Source of the DNA: CAZEIW01 sp964512305
GTDB lineage: Bacteria > Pseudomonadota > Gammaproteobacteria > Burkholderiales > Burkholderiaceae_F
NCBI GenBank assembly: GCA_964512305.1
Contig: CAZEIW010000194.1
Location: 1-47,282 of the forward strand
DNA: 47,282 nucleotides
Reading direction: 5' to 3'
How positions within the stretch are numbered: position 1 is the stretch's first letter; every line of letters begins with the position of its first letter. Below are positions 1 through 8,247 of the stretch, piece after piece. Under the pieces are notes generated by a model. The model worked only from the letters and a program-made list of their open reading frames with translations, was not told the DNA's origin and made no database searches. A program made the translations under genes and the position numbers.

Positions 1-470
1 TGCGCCGGGAATTCCAGCAATTCGCGCGACGTGTGACCCTTGGTGACCTCGACCCACTTACCCTGAACGGTCTTGTCCTTCAACGTGGCGTCGATGCGAT
101 ACTTTCCCGGCGCCAGCTGCACGAGCATGAACGGGCCGTCCGCCTTGGCGTCGAGCACCGTGTGCCCCTTGGCGTCGGCGATCTTCACGTGCGCGTCGGC
201 CGTGAACTCGTCGTGCTTGGCGCTTTTTTCGACGATCTCGATCGCCAGCGGGTACTTCGACTCGCTGCGCTGGAACGCCTTGGCCTCCTTCTCCCCGACG
301 CCTCCCGTGACGTACTCGACGCCGTAGTAGGTCCGTGCGGAGGGCAGGTTGGCCTCCGATGGGGCCATCGCCGCCACGGCGGGCAGTGCCAGGGCGAGGA
401 GGGCGGTGGACGCGGCCGCGGCCGCAAGCCTGCCGGCGTGTTCTGACATCGCGCGGTTTGCCATCTTCAT
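1..470 (-). CDS. Exported hypothetical protein, partial (runs off the left edge)
   Basis: An open frame of 156 codons starts at ATG 470 behind a GGGAG ribosome-binding site and has no stop before base 1, so the C-terminus is missing. The first 35 residues form a signal peptide: Met-Lys start, an Ala/Leu-rich core and an Ala-Val-Ala-Ala site. The mature part has alternating short strands and the phrase QLAPGKYRIDATLKDK, which resembles a carboxypeptidase-regulatory-like beta-sandwich. It lies 56 nt behind the Do protease gene on the same strand, so co-transcription and a periplasmic role are inferred. An in-frame ATG at 464 is a second possible start. No specific function is claimed. Confidence 0.75.
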   Translation of the reverse strand, partial: MKMANRAMSEHAGRLAAAAASTALLALALPAVAAMAPSEANLPSARTYYGVEYVTGGVGEKEAKAFQRSESKYPLAIEIVEKSAKHDEFTADAHVKIADAKGHTVLDAKADGPFMLVQLAPGKYRIDATLKDKTVQGKWVEVTKGHTSRELLEFPA

Positions 471-526
471 ATCTCCCTTCCAAAGAGGTGATTGCAGCGG
501 CGACACCGGAGGCGCCGCCTTGGGAC

Positions 527-2038
527 TCATCCGAGCTTGACCGGCACGAAGATGCGGTCGCGATCGCGCTGGATCAACAGCGCGACCGTCTTCGGATGCA
601 GTTTCAAAGCGCTGCGCACCTGCTCGACCGATTCGGCCGGCCGGCCGTTGATCGCCAGCACGACGTCACCGGGCAGGATGCCGGCGCGCGCGGCGGGGCC
701 GGCGGACTCCTCGACCAGCAGCCCATGATCGACCTTCGAGTCGCGCCGCTCCTCGGACGTCAGGGGTCGCAGCGCAAGCCCGAGGTGTGCCGGCTCCGAC
801 GAGCTGGCCTGGGTCTCGTCGCCGGCGGGATCCTTGCCGGCCGAGGCGAGCTTGACATCGACCTCGCGCGGCGAGCGGTCGCGCCAGACGGTCAGCTTGA
901 CGCGCTCGCCCGGCGCCGCCAGGCCGACTCGGGTCGACACGTCGGCAGCGCGCTGGACGGGAGCGCCGTCGAACTGCGTGATCACGTCGCCGGGTTTCAG
1001 GCCGGCGGCCTGCGCCGGCGTGTCGGCCTCGACGCTGGCGACCAGCGCGCCGTCCGGGCGCGACAGCCCGAACGAATCGGCGAGCGACTGGTCGAGATCC
1101 TGCAGCATCACGCCGAGGCGGGCGTGGCGCACGTGACCCGTGGCGACGATCTGGTCCTTCGCGTGCAGCGCGACGTCGATCGGGATCGCGAAGGCCAGCC
1201 CCTGGTAACCGCCCGTCTGCGTATAGATCTGCGCGTTGATGCCGACCACGCCGCCCTCGGCGTTGAACAGCGGACCGCCCGAATTGCCCGGGTTGACGGC
1301 GGCGTCGGTCTGGATGAACGGGACATACGCGTCGCCCGGCAGCGAGCGGCCCTTGGCACTGACGATGCCCGCGGTCGCGCTCTCCTCGAAACCGAAGGGC
1401 GCGCCGATCGCCAGCACGTAGTCGCCGACCTGCAGCTTCCTCGGATCGCCGAACTTCACGGTCGGCAGATCCTTGGCATCGACGCGCAGGACCGCGACGT
1501 CGGTCGCGGGGTCTGAGCCGAGCACCTTGGCGGTGAGCTCGCGCCGGTCCCAGAACTTGACCGTCACCTCGTGCGCGTCGCGCACGACGTGGGCGTTGGT
1601 CAGGATGAGGCCGTCGGCGCCGATGATGAAGCCCGAGCCCTGGCCGTGGAACGGCATCTCGCCGCGCGGCCCCGGCATGCGGAATCCGGGCAGGCCGCGG
1701 AAGAATTGGAAGAACGGGTCCTGATCGAAGCCCTGCCAGTCGCCCGTTTCGACCTTGCGCGTGCCTTCGACCGTGACGCCGACCACGGCGGGGCCGAACT
1801 GCTGCACGATCGCGCGATAGTTCGGGGGGCTTGCGGGCGGCAGCGTCGCGGGCTGTGCCTCGGCGCCGGCCGCGGCCGGCGTGGCGGTCGATGCGGCCGG
1901 TCCTGCCGAGGCGGCCGCCGTTTGGGTCTTGTGGGTGAGGAAATCCCAGACGCCGGCGCGGCTCGGCGCGGCGCTCCACAGGCCGAGCGCGACGATCGCG
2001 CCCGCAATCGTCGTGGCGGCAAGGGCCTTTCTCTTCAT
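527..2038 (-). CDS. degP: Do-type periplasmic serine protease with two PDZ domains (DegP/MucD family)
   Basis: The 503-residue product has a signal peptide (MKRKALAATT onward), an Ala/Pro-rich linker to about residue 70, then a trypsin-like domain. The triad is visible as His150 (TNAHVV), Asp180 (ATDVAVL) and Ser253 (NPGNSGGP). Two PDZ domains follow at about residues 305-400 and 415-503, with RLGVMLQDL and ADTPAQAAGLKPGD in the first. Family members degrade or refold damaged envelope proteins. ATG 2038 was chosen because AAGGAG sits 7 nt upstream; the ATG two codons earlier is only 1 nt from that site. A PmrA-like box lies 74 nt upstream and the two-component genes precede it on the same strand, which points to envelope-stress control. 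DegQ or MucD naming would be equally fair. Confidence 0.93.
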   Translation of the reverse strand: MKRKALAATTIAGAIVALGLWSAAPSRAGVWDFLTHKTQTAAASAGPAASTATPAAAGAEAQPATLPPASPPNYRAIVQQFGPAVVGVTVEGTRKVETGDWQGFDQDPFFQFFRGLPGFRMPGPRGEMPFHGQGSGFIIGADGLILTNAHVVRDAHEVTVKFWDRRELTAKVLGSDPATDVAVLRVDAKDLPTVKFGDPRKLQVGDYVLAIGAPFGFEESATAGIVSAKGRSLPGDAYVPFIQTDAAVNPGNSGGPLFNAEGGVVGINAQIYTQTGGYQGLAFAIPIDVALHAKDQIVATGHVRHARLGVMLQDLDQSLADSFGLSRPDGALVASVEADTPAQAAGLKPGDVITQFDGAPVQRAADVSTRVGLAAPGERVKLTVWRDRSPREVDVKLASAGKDPAGDETQASSSEPAHLGLALRPLTSEERRDSKVDHGLLVEESAGPAARAGILPGDVVLAINGRPAESVEQVRSALKLHPKTVALLIQRDRDRIFVPVKLG

Positions 2039-2111
2039 CGGCATTCTCCTTGGGTGACGTACCGCGGATGCCACCTTAGGCACCCGTGGTTAGGCGCGCG
2101 TGAGGTGCCGA

Positions 2112-2127
2112 TTAGGCCGGGGTTAAG
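2112..2127 (-). promoter_or_regulatory. PmrA/QseB-like box upstream of the Do protease
   Basis: On the minus strand this reads CTTAA-CCCCGG-CCTAA: two half-sites with an 11-nt start-to-start period, the layout of the CTTAA-N6-CTTAA box bound by PmrA/QseB-type OmpR-family regulators. Two more CCTAA half-sites lie at 2090-2094 (22 nt away, in phase) and 2076-2080. It sits 74 nt before the protease ATG, where an activator site would be expected. Binding by the adjacent regulator is inferred. Confidence 0.55.
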
Positions 2128-2322
2128 GCAGGGGAGAGCCCCCGTTGCTGCGGCACCTGGACACGGACCGTGAACCGGGTGCCAGCAAGAACGACGCCCG
2201 TGAATGCCGCGGGGGGTGCTCGAGGGGGGGCGCAGCCACCCCTCGAAGCCGATCCTCCCGCTTTTCGGTTCCGAAGCTGCAGACTCCAAGCGTCCTGCGC
2301 CGCCACCTTTCGGAGCTACGGT

Positions 2323-3663
2323 TCATGGAGAAGGTGGCTCGATCGCGGCGATCCGCAGCGCGACGCGCAGGCCGCCGAGCGGCGAATCGAGCAGCGACAG
2401 CGCAGCCCGATGGCGCTCGGCGATGCTGTGCACGATCGCCAGCCCCAGGCCGCTGCCTGTGTCGCTGCCGCTTCCGCTGCCGCCGTCGCCCGTGCGCTCG
2501 CCACGATAGAAGCGGTCGAACACACGGTCGCGCTCGCCCGCCGGTATGCCGGGACCCGAATCGTCGACGCGCAGCGACACCTGATCGCCCTCGCGCCGCA
2601 GCCGCAGCTCGACCCGGCCCCCGGCGGGCGTATAGCGCACCGCGTTGTCGATCAGGTTGCGCGCGAGGATGCGCAGGCCGGACGCGTCGCCCTGGACCCA
2701 TGCGGCGGCCTCGGCCTCGAGCTCCAGTTCGATCCCGTGCGCGCGCGCCAGCGGCACCACGTCGGCGGCGGCCAGACGCACGGTCTCGGCCAGATCGACC
2801 GGCCCCTGGGGGGCATCGCGCGCGCCCGGTTCGCTGCGCGCGAGCGTGAGCAGCTGTTCGACCAGGTGCGCGGCGCGATCGATGCCGGCCGCGAGCGATT
2901 CGAAGGCCTCGTGCCGCTCGCCTTCGGTGTTCGCGCGTCCGAGCAGGCGCAGCTGCAGCTTGAGCGCCGTCAGCGGCGAGCGCAGCTCGTGTGCCGCATC
3001 GGCGACGAAGGCGCGCTGCGCCTCGAACGAGCGGCGCAGGCGCGACAGCAGCGCGTTGATCGACTCGACCAGCGGCAGGACCTCGCCCGGCAGGCGCTCC
3101 GCGGGCACCGAATCGAGCGCGTCGGCGTCGCGCCGCTTGACCTCGGCCGCCAGCTGGCGCAGCGGCCGCAACGATGCGCCGACGCTCCACCACACGACGG
3201 CGGCCAGCAGGGGCGCGAACGCCAGCAGCGGCGCGACGCTGCGCAGCGCGGCCTCGGCCGCGAGGCGGCGCCGGACTTGCACCGGCTGCGCGACCTGGAT
3301 CACCCGGTCGCGCGCCGTGGTGCTGTAAAGGCGCCACTCCGTGCCGTCGACTTCGACCTGCGCGAATCCGAGCACCGCCCGCGGCGGGAACCCCGGGCGC
3401 GCCCCGGACGCGTAGATGGGCAGGCCGTCGAGCGACCAGATCTGGACCACGAAGTCGGCCTGCTCGTTGGCGAGCGCCGCCGCCTCCTCGGGCGCGATGA
3501 AACCCTGGTCGCGCAGCGAAAGGGCCATCTGCTGCAGCTGGTAGTCGAACAGCGACTCGGATTCGCGCAGCACGCTGTGGTAGGTCATCGCGGCACCCGC
3601 CGCCGCCCCGAGTCCCACCGCGCTCAGCAGCCAGACCAGCAGCCGGGCCCGGATCGACTTCAC
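2323..3663 (-). CDS. Two-component sensor histidine kinase (QseC/PmrB-like)
   Basis: The 446-residue membrane kinase has a first transmembrane helix at about residues 7-26, a periplasmic sensor region to about 140, and a second helix at about 142-162. HAMP-like and DHp regions follow, with the phospho-acceptor His225 in DAAHELRSPL. The catalytic domain shows the N box (NLIDNAVRYTP, about 336-346), G1 (DSGPGIP), F box (DRFYRG) and G2 (GSGLGLAIV). The ATP lid holds a Gly/Ser/Asp-rich stretch at about 391-402 that looks like local repeat expansion. Its GTG start overlaps the TGA of the response regulator as GTGA, so the pair is translationally coupled. The signal it senses cannot be read from the sequence. 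Confidence 0.92.
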   Translation of the reverse strand: MKSIRARLLVWLLSAVGLGAAAGAAMTYHSVLRESESLFDYQLQQMALSLRDQGFIAPEEAAALANEQADFVVQIWSLDGLPIYASGARPGFPPRAVLGFAQVEVDGTEWRLYSTTARDRVIQVAQPVQVRRRLAAEAALRSVAPLLAFAPLLAAVVWWSVGASLRPLRQLAAEVKRRDADALDSVPAERLPGEVLPLVESINALLSRLRRSFEAQRAFVADAAHELRSPLTALKLQLRLLGRANTEGERHEAFESLAAGIDRAAHLVEQLLTLARSEPGARDAPQGPVDLAETVRLAAADVVPLARAHGIELELEAEAAAWVQGDASGLRILARNLIDNAVRYTPAGGRVELRLRREGDQVSLRVDDSGPGIPAGERDRVFDRFYRGERTGDGGSGSGSDTGSGLGLAIVHSIAERHRAALSLLDSPLGGLRVALRIAAIEPPSP

Positions 3664-4331
3664 GTCGTGGCGCGCGGCGCGTCGACGAAATAGCCCACGC
3701 CGCGCACGTTGCGGATGAAATCGGCGCCCAGCTTGCGCCGCAGCTGGTGCACGTACACCGAAACCGCGTTGCTCTCGATCTCCTCGCCCCAGCCGTACAG
3801 GCGGTCCTCGAGCTGGGCCCGCGACAGGATCGCGCCCGGGCGGACCAGCAGCGCCTCGAGGAGCGCGTATTCGCGCGCCGACAGCATGACCGGCTCGCCG
3901 TCGCGCGTCACCTGCCGCGAGGCGGGATCGAGCCGCACCGCTCCGACCTCGATCACCGGTTCGGCCCGGCCGCTTCGCCGGCGCACCACCGCTCGCATCC
4001 GGGCGGCAAGCTCCTCGAGCTCGAACGGCTTGACGATGTAGTCGTCGGCCCCGGCGTCCAGTCCTCCGACCCGGTCGCGCAGCGTGTCGCGAGCGGTGAG
4101 CACGATCACGGGCGTATCGTTCCGGCGCGCCCGCAGGTCGCGCAGGATGTCCAAACCGTCGCGCCCCGGCAGGCCAAGGTCGAGCAGCACCAGGTCGAAG
4201 CGCTCGGTTGCCAGCGCCGACCCGGCGGCGCGGCCGTCGCGCACCCAGTCCACGGCGTACCCGTCCTGCCGCAACGCGGCGCGGACGCCGTTGCCGATCA
4301 TCGGATCGTCTTCGACCAGGAGGACTCGCAT
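3660..4331 (-). CDS. OmpR-family response regulator (QseB/PmrA-like)
   Basis: The 223-residue protein has a receiver domain (about 1-115) with acidic residues EDD at 7-9, phospho-acceptor Asp51 (LLDLGLPG), the LTAR switch segment and Lys101 in VKPFE. A C-terminal winged helix (about 128-220) contains LSAREYALLEALL and ends in RNVRGVGYFV, typical of the OmpR/PhoB class. Start ATG 4331 is the natural N-terminus (MRVLLVEDD); a longer frame to 4457 adds only Arg/Pro-rich residues. A box CCTAA-N6-CATAA lies 60-75 nt upstream, which suggests autoregulation. It controls the downstream kinase gene by coupling and probably the Do protease. Confidence 0.93.
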   Translation of the reverse strand: MRVLLVEDDPMIGNGVRAALRQDGYAVDWVRDGRAAGSALATERFDLVLLDLGLPGRDGLDILRDLRARRNDTPVIVLTARDTLRDRVGGLDAGADDYIVKPFELEELAARMRAVVRRRSGRAEPVIEVGAVRLDPASRQVTRDGEPVMLSAREYALLEALLVRPGAILSRAQLEDRLYGWGEEIESNAVSVYVHQLRRKLGADFIRNVRGVGYFVDAPRATT

Positions 4332-4390
4332 GAACGTCTCGGGCGCGCGGATGGGCGGTTCGGGTGCGCGGACAGTCTGCCCCGGACCCG

Positions 4391-4406
4391 TTATGCCGGC
4401 GTTAGG
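4391..4406 (-). promoter_or_regulatory. PmrA/QseB-like box upstream of the response regulator
   Basis: The minus strand reads CCTAA-CGCCGG-CATAA, again two pentamers with an 11-nt period. The central C-CCGG context matches the box upstream of the Do protease. The likely binder is the response regulator encoded immediately downstream (autoregulation); this is inference. Confidence 0.5.
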
Positions 4407-4481
4407 CCCCCGGCGCGCGGGTGCGGCCCGCCGGCGCCGGGCGTGAGCGGGGCCCACGGCGAAGCCGCACCCCCGATCGGA

Positions 4482-4487
4482 TATACT
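4482..4487 (+). promoter_or_regulatory. Putative -10 element for rpsO
   Basis: TATACT stands in an otherwise GC-rich gap 60 nt before the rpsO start codon, a good sigma-70 -10 match. No convincing -35 hexamer lies 16-18 nt upstream, so only the -10 is called. Confidence 0.45.
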
Positions 4488-4546
4488 TCCGGGTTCACGG
4501 CGCGGCTTTCCTTCCGTGTCCGCTAGTCGAACGAAAAGGGAAAATC

Positions 4547-4816
4547 ATGGCGGTTGCAGATATCAAGAAGGGCGACATCGTCGCCAAGTATCAACGCGCC
4601 GGAAACGATACCGGTTCACCGGAGGTCCAGGTCGCGTTGCTGACGGCGCGGATCAACGAGCTGACCGAGCATTTCAAGACCCACGTCAAAGACCACCATT
4701 CGCGGCGCGGGTTGTTGAAGATGGTGAGCCGCCGGCGCAAGCTGCTCGACTATCTGAAGGGTAAGAACCCGGATGCCTACAAGGGGCTGATCGACAGCCT
4801 CGGGCTGCGCAAGTAG
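4547..4816 (+). CDS. rpsO: 30S ribosomal protein S15
   Basis: The 89-residue product has the family's standard length and order of signatures: GSPEVQVALLTARI, HFKTHVKDHHSRRGLL and the Lys/Arg-rich RRRKLLDYLK. S15 binds 16S rRNA at the central-domain three-way junction early in 30S assembly. ATG 4547 was chosen over the longer frame because an AAAGGG-type site lies just upstream and the protein then begins as in other bacteria. It is followed by a terminator-like hairpin and then pnp, the classic rpsO-pnp arrangement. Confidence 0.98.
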   Translation: MAVADIKKGDIVAKYQRAGNDTGSPEVQVALLTARINELTEHFKTHVKDHHSRRGLLKMVSRRRKLLDYLKGKNPDAYKGLIDSLGLRK

Positions 4817-4882
4817 TCGGGTCCCGCGCAAAGCGACCGTCCGCGCGACAAGGGCGCCGTGCAAAACGGAAATCGGACAGCA

Positions 4883-4916
4883 GGGCCTGCGCCAGGCGAC
4901 GGTGCAGGCTCTTTTT
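4883..4916 (+). terminator. Intrinsic terminator or attenuator after rpsO
   Basis: An 8-bp stem (GGGCCTGC at 4883-4890 with GCAGGCTC at 4904-4911, one G-U pair) is followed at once by TTTTT. It lies 67 nt after the rpsO stop. As in the E. coli rpsO-pnp operon, it is expected to end some transcripts and let others continue into pnp. Confidence 0.7.
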
Positions 4917-4930
4917 GCTATTCCTCGGCG

Positions 4931-4965
4931 GCAATCCCGGGGCCGGTCGGCCGCGGCCGGATTGC
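4931..4965 (+). other. Long imperfect hairpin in the pnp leader
   Basis: GCAATCC (4931-4937) pairs with GGATTGC (4959-4965) around a GC-rich, self-complementary core. It lies 62 nt before the pnp start. In enteric bacteria a hairpin here is cut by RNase III and lets PNPase repress its own mRNA; the same role is plausible, but only the structure is visible. Confidence 0.5.
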
Positions 4966-5026
4966 GGGTGACGGACCCGCGTCGTGACATCAGCGCAACT
5001 GCATCGGCAGTCCGAAAGGAACGGAA

Positions 5027-7156
5027 GTGTTTGAAAAAGTGACCAAGTCATTCCAGTACGGAGCCCACACGGTGGTCCTGGAAACGGGCGAGATGGCGCG
5101 CCAGGCTTCCGGCAGCGTGCTGGTGTCGATGGACGACACGGTCGTCCTTGCCACCGTGGTCGCGCAGCCGAAGGCCAAGGCGGGCCAGGATTTCTTCCCG
5201 CTGACCGTCGACTACGTCGAGAAGACCTACGCTGCGGGCAGGATCCCGGGAGGGTTCTTCAAGCGCGAGGGCCGTCCGTCCGAGAAGGAGACGCTGACCT
5301 CGCGCCTGATCGACCGGCCGATACGGCCGCTGTTTCCCGACGGCTTCTTCAACGAAGTCCAGGTCGTGATACATGTGTTCTCGGTCAATCCGGAGATCGA
5401 TCCCGATATCCCCGCACTGATCGGGGCCTCGGCGGCGCTGTCCGTGTCCGGCATCCCGTTCAAGGGGCCGATCGGTGCCGCGCGCGTCGGCTACGTCGAC
5501 GGCCAGTACGTGGTCAACCCGACCGCGACCCAGCTCAAGCAGTCGCGGCTCGACCTCGTCGTGGCGGGCACCGAGCGCGCCGTGCTGATGGTCGAATCCG
5601 AAGCCGACCAGCTGCCCGAGGACGTGATGCTGGGCGCGGTGATGTTCGGCCACCAGCAGATGCAGGCCGTGATCGACGCGATCCACGAGCTCGTGCGCGA
5701 TGCGGGCAAGCCGGCCTGGGACTGGCAGGCGCCGGCCCGCAACGAGCCCCTGATCGCCAGGCTCGAGCAGCTTGCGGGCCAGGGTTTCCGCGAGGCCTAC
5801 CAGATCCGCAGCAAGCAGGCCCGCACGCGCCGCATCGACGAAGTCGCCGCGCAGGCGTGGCAGCAGCTCAATGCGGCCGCGGCGGGTGCGGGCGCCGAAG
5901 CGCTGCCCGACGCCAACACGGTCGAAGGAATCCTGTTCGACATGCAGGCCAGGATCGTGCGCAACCAGATCCTCGAGGGCGAGCCGCGCATCGACGGCCG
6001 CGACACGCGCACGGTGCGCCCGATCGCGATCCGGCTCGGCGTGCTTCCGCGCACCCACGGCTCGGCGCTGTTCACGCGCGGCGAGACGCAGGCGATGGTG
6101 ACCGCGACGCTCGGCACCAAGCAGGACGAGCAGATCATCGACGCGCTGCAGGGAGAGTACCGCGAGCGCTTCCTGCTCCATTACAACATGCCTCCGTTCG
6201 CGACCGGCGAGACCGGACGCGTCGGTGCCCCGAAACGGCGCGAGATCGGCCACGGGCGGCTCGCCAAGCGCGCGCTGGTCGCCGTGCTGCCGCCGATCGA
6301 GGAGTTCCAGTACTCGATCCGGGTCGTGTCGGAGATCACCGAATCGAACGGATCGTCGTCGATGGCCTCGGTATGCGGCGGCTGCCTGGCTCTGATGGAC
6401 GCCGGCGTGCCCGTCAAGGCCCACGTGGCCGGCGTCGCGATGGGGCTCATCAAGGAAGGCAACCGGTTCGCCGTGCTGACCGACATCCTCGGCGACGAGG
6501 ATCACCTCGGCGACATGGACTTCAAGGTGGCCGGCACGTCGGCCGGCGTGACCGCGCTGCAGATGGACATCAAGATCGAAGGCATCACCCGCGAGATCAT
6601 GCAAGTGGCGCTCGCCCAGGCGCGCGAGGGGCGGATGCTGATCCTGCAGAAGATGCAGGAGTCGATCGCCGCGTCGCGCGGCGAGCTGTCGGCCTTCGCC
6701 CCGCGCATGATCCGGATCAAGATCAATCCGGAGAAGATCCGCGACGTGATCGGCAAGGGCGGCGCCGTGATCCGCGCGCTGACCGAGGAGACCGGCACCC
6801 AGATCGACATCGAGGACGACGGCACCGTGACGATCGCCAGCGTCGACCGGGAGAAGGGCCGCGAAGCCGAGCGCCGCATCCTCGCGCTGACGGCCGACGT
6901 CGAAGTGGGCAAGGTCTACGACGGCACGGTGCTGCGGCTGCTCGACTTCGGCGCGATCGTGCAGATCCTGCCCGGGCGCGACGGCCTGCTGCACATCTCC
7001 CAGATCGCCCACGAGCGCGTCAATCAGGTGTCCGACTACCTGAAGGAAGGCCAGCAGGTCAAGGTCAAGGTCATCGAGGCCGACGAAAAGGGGCGCGTGC
7101 GGCTGTCGATGAAGGCGGTCGCTGAGCAGCCCGCGGTCGTGGCGCAGCCACAGTAG
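5027..7156 (+). CDS. pnp: Polyribonucleotide nucleotidyltransferase (PNPase)
   Basis: The 709-residue protein has two RNase PH domains (about 12-145 and 318-460) separated by the all-alpha linker. A KH domain (about 555-615, with VIGKGGAVIRAL) and an S1 domain (about 622-692, with GKVYDGTV and GRDGLLHIS) follow. The second core shows GDEDHLGDMDFK, which carries the acidic metal-binding residues. PNPase degrades RNA 3' to 5' by phosphorolysis and is a degradosome component. The start is GTG 5027 with AAAGGA 6 nt upstream; the N-terminus MFEKVTKSFQYG agrees with the family. Expression is probably controlled by the two hairpins upstream. Confidence 0.98.
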   Translation: MFEKVTKSFQYGAHTVVLETGEMARQASGSVLVSMDDTVVLATVVAQPKAKAGQDFFPLTVDYVEKTYAAGRIPGGFFKREGRPSEKETLTSRLIDRPIRPLFPDGFFNEVQVVIHVFSVNPEIDPDIPALIGASAALSVSGIPFKGPIGAARVGYVDGQYVVNPTATQLKQSRLDLVVAGTERAVLMVESEADQLPEDVMLGAVMFGHQQMQAVIDAIHELVRDAGKPAWDWQAPARNEPLIARLEQLAGQGFREAYQIRSKQARTRRIDEVAAQAWQQLNAAAAGAGAEALPDANTVEGILFDMQARIVRNQILEGEPRIDGRDTRTVRPIAIRLGVLPRTHGSALFTRGETQAMVTATLGTKQDEQIIDALQGEYRERFLLHYNMPPFATGETGRVGAPKRREIGHGRLAKRALVAVLPPIEEFQYSIRVVSEITESNGSSSMASVCGGCLALMDAGVPVKAHVAGVAMGLIKEGNRFAVLTDILGDEDHLGDMDFKVAGTSAGVTALQMDIKIEGITREIMQVALAQAREGRMLILQKMQESIAASRGELSAFAPRMIRIKINPEKIRDVIGKGGAVIRALTEETGTQIDIEDDGTVTIASVDREKGREAERRILALTADVEVGKVYDGTVLRLLDFGAIVQILPGRDGLLHISQIAHERVNQVSDYLKEGQQVKVKVIEADEKGRVRLSMKAVAEQPAVVAQPQ

Positions 7157-7208
7157 TCGGCCCGGAAGTCGCCCCGGAATTCGGCCCGGATTCGCCGCGC
7201 GGAGCCCC

Positions 7209-8216
7209 GTGAGAGCGATCGAGATCTCCAACCCCGGCGGACCCGAGGTCCTGCGACTCGCCGAGCGTCCGCAGCCGCGGCCGCAGGCGGGCGAGGCCCT
7301 GGTGCGGGTGTTCGCCGCCGGCGTCAATCGGCCCGACGTCCTGCAGCGCAAGGGCGCCTATGCGCCGCCGCCGGGCGCCTCCGACCTGCCCGGGCTGGAA
7401 GTCGCGGGCGTGATCGAAGGCGGAGATCTGGGGTCGAGCGGCCTCGCCGCCGGCGGGCCGGTGTGCGGCCTGATCGCCGGCGGCGGGTATGCGGAGTACT
7501 GCACGGTGCCGGTGGGGCAGCTGCTGCCGGTGCCGCGCGGCCTCACGTACGCCGAGGCGGCCGCGCTTCCCGAAACCTACTTCACGGTATGGAGCAACGT
7601 CTTCGATCGCGCGCACCTGGCGCCGGGCGAGTCGCTGCTGGTGCAGGGCGGAGCGAGCGGTATCGGCGTGGCGGCGGTGCAGCTGGCCGCCGCGCGCGGC
7701 CATCCGGTGTTCGCGACCGCCGGATCCGACGACAAGTGCCGCGCGGTCGAGCGGCTCGGCGCCCGCCGCGCGATCAACTACCGCAGCGGCGATTTCGTCG
7801 CCGAGGTCAAGGCGCTGACCGCCGGGCGCGGCGTCGACGTGATCCTGGACATGGTTGCCGGCGACTACGTCGCGCGCGAGGTCGAGTGCCTGGCCGACGA
7901 CGGACGGCTGGCGGTCATCGCGATCCAGGGCGGCGTGCGCGCGGCGTTCGATGCCGGAGCGCTGTTGCGGCGCCGGCTGACGATCACGGGTTCCACGCTT
8001 CGCCCGCGCAGCGTCGAGTTCAAGGCGGCGGTCGCGCGCCGCCTGCACGAGCAGGTATGGCCGCTGCTCGAGAGCGGCCGGATCTCGCCGATGGTGTTTC
8101 GCGTGTTCGCGCTCGAGCAGGCGGGCGACGCGCACCGGCTGATGGAGTCCGGTGAACACATCGGCAAGATCGTGCTGGCCGTCGCGGCCGAGGCGCAGTC
8201 GCGCCCGTCGCGCTGA
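7209..8216 (+). CDS. NAD(P)H quinone oxidoreductase, PIG3/zeta-crystallin type
   Basis: The 335-residue medium-chain dehydrogenase lacks the catalytic-zinc cysteines and has the quinone reductase signatures AGVNRPDVLQRKG (about 38-49) and the dinucleotide loop VQGGASGIGVAAVQLA (about 145-160). Members reduce quinones with NADPH. It starts at GTG 7209, 52 nt after pnp and 31 nt before tpiA, so it probably belongs to the same transcript. The physiological substrate is unknown. The gene is a usual companion of tpiA and secG in betaproteobacteria. Confidence 0.9.
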   Translation: MRAIEISNPGGPEVLRLAERPQPRPQAGEALVRVFAAGVNRPDVLQRKGAYAPPPGASDLPGLEVAGVIEGGDLGSSGLAAGGPVCGLIAGGGYAEYCTVPVGQLLPVPRGLTYAEAAALPETYFTVWSNVFDRAHLAPGESLLVQGGASGIGVAAVQLAAARGHPVFATAGSDDKCRAVERLGARRAINYRSGDFVAEVKALTAGRGVDVILDMVAGDYVAREVECLADDGRLAVIAIQGGVRAAFDAGALLRRRLTITGSTLRPRSVEFKAAVARRLHEQVWPLLESGRISPMVFRVFALEQAGDAHRLMESGEHIGKIVLAVAAEAQSRPSR

Positions 8217-8247
8217 TCGCAGCCGAACCGAACCTGGGAGCCCGGCC

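Noticed and set aside
2068..2094. A further PmrA box from CCTAA-N9-CCTAA near the Do protease
   Set aside because: The half-site spacing is 14 nt rather than 11 nt, so it is listed only as extra half-sites.
5048..7351. A 767-codon open frame on the minus strand across pnp
   Set aside because: It lies wholly antisense to the clear pnp gene and is an effect of GC-biased codons; its product is Arg/Asp/His-rich with no recognisable domain. Similar long antisense frames over the nuo genes, degP and pyrG were rejected for the same reason.
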